Source: Planctomycetota bacterium (GTDB lineage Bacteria > Planctomycetota > Brocadiia > Brocadiales > Brocadiaceae). From it: a stretch of 64,000 bases of DNA. The notes below the pieces were generated by a model. The model was given only the letters and a program-made list of their open reading frames with translations, was not told the DNA's origin and searched no databases. The position numbers and the translations under genes were made by a program. This document shows positions 9,483-16,087 of this stretch, piece by piece (the stretch's first letter is position 1; every line of letters starts with the position of its first letter). The stretch spans positions 62,001 through 126,000 of the forward strand of contig VGXV01000003.1 in assembly GCA_016873165.1 (NCBI GenBank), written 5' to 3'.

Positions 9483-9521
9483 ATCCAAATCCCAAATCGT
9501 AATTCGTAATTCGTAAATCAA
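9483..9521. repeat. Right inverted repeat of the four-helix-bundle cassette
   Basis: AAATCGTAATTCGTAATTCG-type sequence just upstream of the start of the frameshifted gene, inverted relative to 9090-9139. The two arms place the cassette between the two exported-protein genes. Confidence 0.75.
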
Positions 9522-9528
9522 AAATTCA

Positions 9529-10191
9529 TTAACCCTGCTTCACAACAGTTACTATAACGGTCAATGCATCTTCTAACCCCTTTGTTTTAAACTTTACTTT
9601 TGTGCTCTCCTTTTCTTCTTTAGCGGTAATCGTAAAAATCACCTGTCCATCTTCATCAGACTTTCCGCTTCGGGGTGTCACGTCAATATAACGGTTATTT
9701 GATGAAGAGAGCAGTCTTTTGCATTTTACGCCTTCAACGGGGCAGCCTGTATCATCTGTCACCGTAATCACTATTTCTGTACTATCATTTTTTGGGAGTG
9801 TTATTTCACTTAAAGGGGCAGTTAAAGAGGTCGCTTTCGCTTCTAACATGTCCGGACATTCTGCAAGTACCATTGTGATGGCAACGGTTATATTAACCGG
9901 CACTTCATCATCAATATGTATCTCTTCAGTCGTAGTAATATATCCATGCGCCGATGCGGTTAATTCATAAAAACCTCCTGGCAGACCGTCAAACCGGAAT
10001 GTTCCGCCACTATCGGTAACAGCTTCAAAATCATCTGCCAATACCGTAGCTCCCTCTATGGGATCGCCTTCCTCATTTGAAACGATGCCCATAATAGTAT
10101 ATACATTTTCCGCCTGTGTTTTATCAATAAGTAATAAAAACGATAAAACAACGATGAGAAAGAAATAACAATAAAGAGGCGCTTTTTTCAT
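9529..10191 (-). CDS. Exported CarboxypepD_reg plus Ig-like protein
   Basis: About 220 residues starting at MKKAPLYCYFFLIVV, an N-terminal signal peptide or anchor; a longer in-frame start at 10287 would put an extra hydrophobic stretch before it and is less likely. Residues about 35-100 form a carboxypeptidase-regulatory-like beta-sandwich (GIVSNEEGDPIEGATVLAD, TDSGGTFRFDGLPGGFYEL, ASAHGY). The last ~105 residues match the C-terminal domain of the 1779-residue protein: DTGCPVEGVKCKR against KDDCPVKGVKVKR, SSNNRYIDVTP against QRNNKKIEVTP, and DEDGQVIFTITAK against DENGQATFTIKAK. The domain was probably duplicated between these neighbouring genes, which converge around the four-helix-bundle cassette. 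Function unknown; a cell-envelope location is inferred. Confidence 0.75.
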   Translation of the reverse strand: MKKAPLYCYFFLIVVLSFLLLIDKTQAENVYTIMGIVSNEEGDPIEGATVLADDFEAVTDSGGTFRFDGLPGGFYELTASAHGYITTTEEIHIDDEVPVNITVAITMVLAECPDMLEAKATSLTAPLSEITLPKNDSTEIVITVTDDTGCPVEGVKCKRLLSSSNNRYIDVTPRSGKSDEDGQVIFTITAKEEKESTKVKFKTKGLEDALTVIVTVVKQG

Positions 10192-10444
10192 GATAGTAAT
10201 TGAGATGAGATATAGTATATAGCCATAGCCGAATAAGGAGTAATAATACAACAAGATGTACTTGTTATAAAGAGAAAAAACGAACATCGTTATGGCCGTA
10301 AAACAGTTCTTTCTCGAAATCGACCGTCCGGTATTCTTGTTTTTACCTTACGAGTTCCCATTACGGCAAAGATTTGCAGCTTGATGTTCTCCGGGTCGTA
10401 TAGTAAAACCAAACCTGACTGACTAACGTGACATTGTTTTTCGA
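10192..10444. other. Gene-free spacer with repeat remnants
   Basis: AT-rich sequence upstream of the exported protein gene. Around 10345 it contains TTACCTTACGAGTTC, one end of a family C element without its partner. Nothing else is recognised. Confidence 0.4.
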
Positions 10445-10727
10445 GGGAGCATTCCCGATTTTTTGTAACCGTTTATGGGATCGGTGTGGGTAGGGTGGAT
10501 AAAGGCGCTGGTTTTTGCGCCGTATCCACCAACAATTATCGCATAAATGGTGGATTCGCTCCGCTCAGAATGACATTATGGTAATAGGGGAGCATTCCCA
10601 ATTTTTTGTAAAATGTGGAGATATTATGCGGGGGATAAACCACCCGCGCTACGACACATATTGCATGGTAGCGCCGATCCTTTATGGTCGGCTTTATTTT
10701 GATTTACAAAAAATCGGGAATGCTCCC
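10445..10727. repeat. Family A element, copy 2 (composite)
   Basis: Begins with GGGAGCATTCCCGATTTTTT and ends at 10727 with the reverse complement. A second left end at 10587-10610 shows that one element sits inside or next to another. The outer core has the block GATCGGTGTGGGTAGGGTGG...GCGCCGTATCCACCAACAATTATCGCATAAATGGTGGATTCGCTCCGC (quoted in part: GTGTGGGTAGGGTGGATAAA), shared with 18849-18979 and 40229-40574. It lies directly upstream of the broken TDT transporter gene. Confidence 0.75.
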
Positions 10728-10791
10728 GGTAATAGAAGGGTCATTCTGAGGGAGGAACGACCGAAGAATCCCGACTTTGAAATTCCTAATC

Positions 10792-12067
10792 ATGAACATA
10801 GTAACGATTGCAGCATATTCAACCAACGCCCGTTGGTTTATTCCCGCAATGACCACGATGATGATGGCGCTTATATCGTCTCTTATGGTTATAATGAAGT
10901 CACTCCCTATCTTTTTCTCGGCGGGATCGCGGTATTTTTTTTAGTGGCGGTCTTTTTAGCCATAAAGGCGGCGCTTTTTTATAGAGAATTTTTCACTGAA
11001 TACCTCAGCCCTGAAAATTCCCATTACCTCTTTTCATTGCCAGGAGTTATAGGCCTTGCAGGGATTTGTTGTTCCAAACTATCGGGTAATCATATCATTT
11101 ATTGGATATTTTGGTATCTCTCCATTGCCCTTTGGGTAAGTGTTACACTTTCGTCTTTCAGCTTTTTGTTTTTATGCCGCAAACCTGAAGATAGAAAACT
11201 TGAAGAGGTACTACACGGCGGATGGTTCTTTGTGAGTGTCGGCACGCAGATTACTGCGCTGATGGGAACGGTTGTCGCCAAACAGGCAACAGAACACCTA
11301 TTTCTCATCCATTTGGTTTCTTTTGGCTTGTGGTCTGTGGGTGCATTTTATATCTTTTATTTATGACATTAATTGTCCTGCGACTCGTTTTTTACAAGTT
11401 TCCGAATAATTCAGAAATATCACCTTATTGGATGAACGCCGGAGCCGCCGCGCTTACCGCTCTTACCGGCATTGCATTGTTCCGGCAGGTATCGGTCACG
11501 GGAGGTCCCTTTCTCGAACTTCTGCCATTTCTGAAAGGTTTTTCATTGTTTTTCTGGTCTGTTGGGCTATGGTGGCTGCCATTGCTGATTATCATGGCAA
11601 TTAAGAAACAGGTTTGCGATGATAATTCCTTCGGGTTTACCGTAGGATATTGGGAGATCGCCTTGTCGCTTGCCTTCTACGCTTCAGGAACCAAACAATT
11701 AACAGGCATTTTTGAAGGAAAATACATAATTGTATTTTCACATTTTTTTCACATAGCCGTTATCATTGTATATGGTTTTTCCCTCGTCTTTGCCATCACA
11801 CATTTGGCATGTTCATCACTATGGGCGCCAATGAATGATCTGACAATTAGTCATGTGGTCCCGTATCGGTTCCAATTACAGGGAAGGCTTTTCTATGTGA
11901 CACGCATTGTAAGTGAGTGGCTGGACAACACCATTCAGGACAAGCTAAAAAAGCAGTATTGTGTAATTGTCAACAACAAGCTTACGTGTCTTATCTCCTA
12001 TGAAATGTTTTCAAAAAAGTGGTACATTCGCCGGGTCAATGCCCCGATGGATACAATAGGACAATAA
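10792..12067 (+). pseudogene. TDT/SLAC1-family transporter split over three frames
   Basis: Remnant of a tellurite-resistance/dicarboxylate transporter (TehA/Mae1/SLAC1 fold, ten helices). Helix 1 (ARWFIPAMTT) reads in one frame from an ATG at 10792. After the GATGATGATGG tract at 10857-10867 the match continues in a second frame (GAYIVSYGY, VTPYLFLGG, through GGWFFVSVGTQITALMG) to a TGA at 11364-11366. The rest (MTLIVLRLVFYKF, YWMNAGAAALTALTG, through WAPMNDLTISHVVPYRFQLQ) is in a third frame. The second junction is an ATGA overlap (11363-11366), so the C-terminal part could be translated by coupling, but the N-terminal shift argues for a decayed gene. A family A element ends 65 bp upstream. 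Substrate unknown. Confidence 0.65.
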
Positions 12068-12070
12068 CTA

Positions 12071-12165
12071 TACCTTGCGAGTTTACGTAATCTCCTATAG
12101 GTTGTAGTTGTAGAGCGAAGAGACTCTTCGCTCTACATTTCGTAATGTGTGAACCTGCAAGGTAT
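12071..12165. repeat. Family C inverted-repeat element, copy 1
   Basis: Bounded by TACCTTGCGAGTTTAC and an imperfect reverse complement ending in CCTGCAAGGTA. The core is the palindrome TAGAGCGAAGAG/CTCTTCGCTCTA. It lies a few bases after the stop of the TDT pseudogene, where it might also act as a transcript end. A second copy is at 44520-44643. Confidence 0.75.
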
Positions 12166-12232
12166 AGTTTCCGCGTGAAATAAAAATTGCATCCCATTTT
12201 AATACATCGATAATAATTGCCAAATCAGCTAT

Positions 12233-12610
12233 CTATTGTCTCTTGCTTTCCAGTAACTTTTCATCCATAAACCCGGAATGTGTGTCGCCTGAATGTATAT
12301 GGATAGCGTCTTCCACAGGTATAATGTAAATTCTTCCATCTCCTCCCTTGTCAGTAGAAGCAACATTTCTTATGGTTTTCACAATGCTTTCTACTTTATC
12401 GTCATGGACAATAAATTCCAATTCCACTCTCTTGAAGAGATCGGATCTTGTATCGTAAGCAATGCCCCGATAAAGTTGTTTTATCGTTGTTTTGTGTTCT
12501 CCAAAACCCGAACATTCTTTAACGGTAATTCCATGATACCCAATGCCGGATAGCACATCTTTTAGTTCAAAAGTCTTTTCAGGCCGCATAATAACTTTAA
12601 TGAGTTTCAT
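12233..12610 (-). CDS. PII-family signalling protein (GlnB/GlnK-like)
   Basis: Trimeric PII protein sensing 2-oxoglutarate and ATP/ADP and controlling nitrogen or carbon targets. The 125 residues match the family end to end: MKLIKVIMRPEK at the N-terminus, GFGEHKTTIKQLYRGIAY leading into the T-loop (second Tyr at the position of the uridylylated Tyr51 of GlnB), the B-loop STDKGGDGRIYIIPVEDAI, and an extended C-terminus of about 13 residues. The start is well supported by AAGGAAGAAGG upstream of the ATG. No amtB or glnA lies nearby, so the partner is unknown. Nitrogen status signalling would matter in an ammonium-oxidising organism. Confidence 0.92.
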   Translation of the reverse strand: MKLIKVIMRPEKTFELKDVLSGIGYHGITVKECSGFGEHKTTIKQLYRGIAYDTRSDLFKRVELEFIVHDDKVESIVKTIRNVASTDKGGDGRIYIIPVEDAIHIHSGDTHSGFMDEKLLESKRQ

Positions 12611-12655
12611 ACAATACCTTCTTCCTTTAAAAATACCACGAAACCAAATACGACA

Positions 12656-13423
12656 TTATTTCCCCTTTTTTACGCGGACGGGGTGTGTTTTTGGCAATTC
12701 TGCCGCAATTTTAATTGCCACAGGAGAGCATGCCGGATGTCCCCATCCGCTTTGACTTACCCCATCAACAATGTCATATACAATATTATCATCCTGAGAA
12801 GAGTTCACCCCTTTAGGAACATAGTCCAGCATGAGTGCATGCCTTACTTTCCATGCGATATTGTGGTCTGCGCAGGAACTATCGCCACTTACGCCTAAAG
12901 CGCCGAGCAATTCACCTTCATTATTATAAAGCGCAATGCCTCCTCCGAATACGTTTATGCCTCCGATTTTACGGCCAACCATAGGATCGTTTTCCGATCC
13001 GTACTTCTGCGGCGAGCCGCAGTATGCAGTTTCCGTATTTACCGGATTGCTGAACTGCAGCCCGAATAAACTCCCACCTTCCTGAACTGCGGTAAAGAGG
13101 TTTGCGGTTGACAAAGCAAATCCCGGCAAACTGAACGCATTTGCGGTATTCGCCTTTTGTGCGGAAATTACCCTGCTTCCCGGCCATTGATCGCCTCTTT
13201 CGTTTCCGGAAAAAGTCACCGCCTTCACAATGCCATCCCTGTCTACAACAGTTGCCCACATGTTGAAGCCAAAACCGCCGTTGTCTTCTTTTACCACTGC
13301 CGATAAAGCCGCTTTTAACTCAGAATGGGAAGGCAATCCTCCTGCAACCGACAGAGAAGCAGCCAGACACTGAAAAGATAAAACAATAAAAAAAACAAAA
13401 AAAGTTATTTTACGAATGCTCAC
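12656..13423 (-). CDS. Exported GlcG/HbpS-family haem-binding-like protein
   Basis: About 255 residues with a signal peptide (ITFFVFFIVLSFQCLAASLSVA). The body follows the GlcG/HbpS (DUF336) fold: LKAALSAVVKEDNGGFGFNMWATVVDRDG, SAQKANTANAF, then the glycine-rich GGINVFGGGIALYNNEGELLGALGVSGDS and the terminal CADHNIAWKVRHAL. HbpS relatives bind or degrade haem and may act in redox sensing; no specific haem ligand can be assigned here. I chose the GTG at 13423 (SIRKITFF) because GGAGG lies about 8 bases upstream; an upstream ATG at 13453 is in frame but overlaps the ribosome binding site. The periplasmic or exported location is inferred from the signal peptide. The downstream PII gene may be co-transcribed (about 45 bp gap). 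Confidence 0.8.
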   Translation of the reverse strand: MSIRKITFFVFFIVLSFQCLAASLSVAGGLPSHSELKAALSAVVKEDNGGFGFNMWATVVDRDGIVKAVTFSGNERGDQWPGSRVISAQKANTANAFSLPGFALSTANLFTAVQEGGSLFGLQFSNPVNTETAYCGSPQKYGSENDPMVGRKIGGINVFGGGIALYNNEGELLGALGVSGDSSCADHNIAWKVRHALMLDYVPKGVNSSQDDNIVYDIVDGVSQSGWGHPACSPVAIKIAAELPKTHPVRVKKGK

Positions 13424-13472
13424 TATAGAAACCTCCGATAAAAAATATTTCATATTAATATATGGATTTTTT

Positions 13473-13874
13473 GTAACATTTTAGCTTTTTGAAAATTTTC
13501 AGTAAAGCAAGCTTAGCCCTCCTTCAAGATTTAGGCCTGAAAGGCCGTTAGGTTATAGCAGGGGGTGAAGCCCCCTGATTTTGAATAACAAAAAACAACA
13601 AGCCCCAAAGGGGTGAAAGGACTTTGATTTCCCTTATTTTATAATGCACCTCTAATATTGGCGCATGGAACAAATTTCACATCCATTAACTCCGCACTTT
13701 AGTGCGGAGTTATCCACAATAAATACACCGGCTTTAGCCATGACCTTCTGGTACATTGAAAGATATTGGGCTAATTTTACCTCAGGGCTAAAGCCCATGA
13801 TTATTTCTCCCCTTAACCCCATGCTGAAGCATGGGGTTAAGCCATAGGCGGTTTTTCAAAAAACTAACGTGTTG
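13473..13874. repeat. Family B element with hairpin array, copy 2
   Basis: Left end GTAACATTTTAGCTTTTTG; right end TTTTTCAAAAAACTAACGTGTTGC. The interior is a string of short hairpins: GCCTGAAAGGC, GGGGTGAAGCCCCC, GCCCCAAAGGGG, CTCCGCACTTTAGTGCGGAG, GGCTTTAGCC, GGGCTAAAGCCC and CCCATGCTGAAGCATGGGG. Copies of the last four are also in the elements at 35840-36115 and 43542-43823. The right end falls on the truncated end of the IS200-type transposase remnant. Confidence 0.8.
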
Positions 13875-14154
13875 CAAATTTATCTTTATTTGGAAATGAA
13901 TCATGAATCCATTTTGAGGCATTTGCCTTTACAATCTTTATAAATTTCGAGACAGAAACGGTTTTGGGCATATACACATAAAAATGGATATGCTCTGGCA
14001 TAGCGTTAATTTCAATGAGTCTTCCGCCAAGCTCCCTGATTATTCCACCAATATATGAGAAGAGCCTTTCATAAATGATATTATCCAGCAAAGGAACTCT
14101 ATTTTTTGTGCTAAACACAAAATACATCGCTAAAAATGTGAATGTGCCAGCCAC
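13864..14154 (-). pseudogene. IS200-like (Y1/REP-associated) transposase, C-terminally truncated
   Basis: N-terminal 94 residues of a Y1-type HUH transposase: MAGTFTFLAMYFVFSTKNR, YIGGIIRELGGRLIEINAMP, the metal-binding HUH pair as EHIHFYV, then KTVSVSKFIKIVKANASKWIHDSF. Full-length relatives have about 140-150 residues, with the catalytic Tyr after this point. Here the match stops at DKFA, where the family B end begins, and the frame closes after two more codons. The element boundary and the break coincide. No C-terminal half is seen on the far side of the element, so this is a remnant, not a cleanly interrupted gene. Confidence 0.85.
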
Positions 14155-14162
14155 ACGAATTC

Positions 14163-14306
14163 CTTTCTCCCTTTCAGGGCTAATTAAATTTATTATCCAT
14201 TTTCAGGGGGATCTACCCCCTGTTATACACTGACTGCCTTTCATTTAACTTCTCGATATTTTGTAAAGAAAAACAGTTACCATTTCCAAAATACTAAAAT
14301 GATACG
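14163..14306. repeat. Degenerate repeat with one family B end
   Basis: Contains CCTTTCTCCCTTTCAGGG, the hairpin CAGGGGGATCTACCCCCTG, and ends in CAAAATACTAAAATGATACG, a family B terminus. It is laid out like 3215-3340. Confidence 0.5.
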
Positions 14307-14338
14307 ATTTTTTTAATATCAAAATTATTACAAATATT

Positions 14339-14554
14339 CTACATTTCGTGTTTAAACAAACCAAGCACCTTTTGAAATGTTTGCAAAAAACCCCATACGA
14401 TAGGAATGCTTACGAATCCCCAAAGCAAAATCAATTTAATATTATCCTTAATAATGAAAATTTGTTTGGCATGCCTCTCCTGCCGATGCAAAGCAAAAAA
14501 GGACGCCAACAAAGACAAAATATTCTTAATATCAATCCAACATTTACAAAACAT
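14339..14554 (-). CDS. Small membrane protein, candidate MFS small subunit
   Basis: 71 residues with two hydrophobic segments. The second, LILLWGFVSIPIVWGFLQTF followed by QKVLGLF, has the pattern W-x(2)-V-x(2)-P-x(2)-WG-x(2)-Q-x(6)-LF seen in the tiny proteins that accompany OFA-type MFS transporters. It is on the same strand as, and downstream of, the OFA-family transporter, which supports that pairing. The ATG at 14554 has AGGAAAG about 4 bases upstream; a second AGGAGAGG lies further inside the gene. A family B element separates it from the transporter gene. The match is to a short motif, so the assignment is tentative. Confidence 0.55.
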   Translation of the reverse strand: MFCKCWIDIKNILSLLASFFALHRQERHAKQIFIIKDNIKLILLWGFVSIPIVWGFLQTFQKVLGLFKHEM

Positions 14555-14584
14555 TTTCTTTCCTGTTGTATAATTACATTATTT

Positions 14585-14718
14585 GTAACATTTTAGTTTT
14601 TTAAAAAATCTGCTTATAAGTAGTGGCAAGGCGCGCCTTGCCACTACAAGGAAAATGCCTTATTCCGGTTATATAACAGGTATACGTAAATATCTTTTTC
14701 AAAAAACTAAAATGTTGC
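14585..14718. repeat. Family B element, copy 3
   Basis: Left end GTAACATTTTAGTTTTTT, right end TTTTTCAAAAAACTAAAATG. The core is the palindrome AGTGGCAAGGCGCGCCTTGCCACT. It sits 2 bases from the stop codon of the OFA-family transporter gene and about 30 bp before the small membrane protein gene. Confidence 0.8.
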
Positions 14719-14720
14719 CA

Positions 14721-16085
14721 TTATTTCTTTACACCCGGCAGGTAATGATGTTTTTTGTGAACAGGCTTGATGCACAAATTACATGCCAGGCCGCACAGCA
14801 GCAGGCCGGCCATAATGTACATGGTAATAGTATAGGCGCTTGCCTTTGGCATGCCATGATCGATTTGATATTGGCGAAGATAGTTTACCAGAACCGGCCC
14901 GATTATTCCTGCAACCGACCATGCCGTCAATAAGCGCCCATGAATTGCCCCAACGTGCATGGAGCCGAAAATATCTTTTAAATACGCCGGAATAGTCGCA
15001 AACCCTCCGCCATACATGCTCATAATAATCGCATACGAGATAATAAACAAAACAATGTTGCCTATCCATCCGGCAAATGGTATGAAACTGTACAGCAAAA
15101 CACCCAAGATAAAATAAATCGAATAGGTAGTTTTTCTGCCTAAATAATCAGAGGCGCCTGACCATAAAAAACGGCCAAGCATATTTGCGACGCTCAGCAA
15201 TCCGACAAAACCGGAGGCGGCAAGGGGTGCGATATGTCCATGAAACATTTCCTGGCACATTACCGAGGCCTGGCCCAATACGCCAATACCCGCAGTTACA
15301 TTAAAACACAGAACCCCCCACAATAAATAAAACTGGGGAGTCTTCATCGCCTGGTCAACATGCACATCTTTGTCAGTAACCAGTTTCTTCGGTTTTACAG
15401 GGGGATTGTAGCCGGCAGGCAACCATCCTTCCGGCGGAATGCGTACATTAAATGCACCTACGAGCATGAAGAAAAAATACATTATTCCCATCGCCAGGAA
15501 TGTCATTCCGACTCCCATGCTTGTTTCAGAGGAAAAACATTCCATAAGCAAAACTGCAAGGGGAGAACCTACCATAGCGCCGCCGCCAAATCCCATGATC
15601 GCCATTCCGGTAGCCATTCCCGGCCGGTCAGGAAACCATTTTATGAGTGTCGATACGGGAGAAATATACCCCAGCCCCAGCCCTATGCCTCCCATTACTC
15701 CGTAACCGAAATAAAGCAGGAGTATGGAATGAACCCATACTCCGGCGGCTGAGAGGAAAAACCCCCCGCTGAAACATATTGCCGAAAAAAACATTGCCTT
15801 GCGAGGTCCGGCATTTTCAAGCCAGCGGCCGCCAAATGCCGCGGAGATGCCTAAAAAAACGATTGCAATGCTGAATATCCATCCCACAGAGGTCAATTTC
15901 CAGTCTTCGGGAGCGGATTCGTGAATCCCAATGATTCTTGTCAGGGGCAGGTTAAAAACACTGAACGCATATACCTGCCCTATCGCCAAATGAATACAAA
16001 GCGCTGTGGGAGGTATCAGCCATCGGTTAAATCCTGGCTTTGCAATAATACGTTCTTTGTCCAGAATGTGAAAAAATCTGTTCAT
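14721..16085 (-). CDS. OFA-family (oxalate/formate-type) MFS transporter
   Basis: About 454 residues and 12 predicted helices, matching the OFA family of MFS antiporters in which OxlT exchanges oxalate and formate. Family-like features: RWLIPPTALCIHLAIGQVYAFSVF in helix 1, the large helix 4 GYGVMGGIGLGLGYISPVSTLIKWFPDRPGMATGMAIMGFGGGA (quoted in pieces), and helix 11 GAIHGRLLTAWSVAGIIGP. Substrate unknown; formate or another small carboxylate is the family expectation. The ATG at 16085 starts 2 bases after the stop of the upstream sensor kinase; a TTG at 16091 would overlap that stop. Tight coupling to the kinase suggests that the kinase senses the transported compound or that the two act together. 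Confidence 0.85.
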   Translation of the reverse strand: MNRFFHILDKERIIAKPGFNRWLIPPTALCIHLAIGQVYAFSVFNLPLTRIIGIHESAPEDWKLTSVGWIFSIAIVFLGISAAFGGRWLENAGPRKAMFFSAICFSGGFFLSAAGVWVHSILLLYFGYGVMGGIGLGLGYISPVSTLIKWFPDRPGMATGMAIMGFGGGAMVGSPLAVLLMECFSSETSMGVGMTFLAMGIMYFFFMLVGAFNVRIPPEGWLPAGYNPPVKPKKLVTDKDVHVDQAMKTPQFYLLWGVLCFNVTAGIGVLGQASVMCQEMFHGHIAPLAASGFVGLLSVANMLGRFLWSGASDYLGRKTTYSIYFILGVLLYSFIPFAGWIGNIVLFIISYAIIMSMYGGGFATIPAYLKDIFGSMHVGAIHGRLLTAWSVAGIIGPVLVNYLRQYQIDHGMPKASAYTITMYIMAGLLLCGLACNLCIKPVHKKHHYLPGVKK

Positions 16086-16087
16086 GC

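Noticed and set aside
10515-10791. N-terminal extension of the frame into the family A element before the TDT remnant
   Set aside because: It translates the repeat itself (GGRLYFDLQKIGNAP-like) and has no homology to the transporter; the first transporter-like residues start near 10792 in a different frame.
13665-13847. A short open frame (PHFSAEL...NTPALAMTFWY...FTSGLKP) that recurs in all three hairpin-array family B elements, also at 35905 and on the minus strand at 43533-43754
   Set aside because: Most differences between the copies change residues and do not look selected for coding. The sequence is explained by the hairpin string (CCGCACTTTAGTGCGG, GGCTTTAGCC, CCCATGCTGAAGCATGGG).
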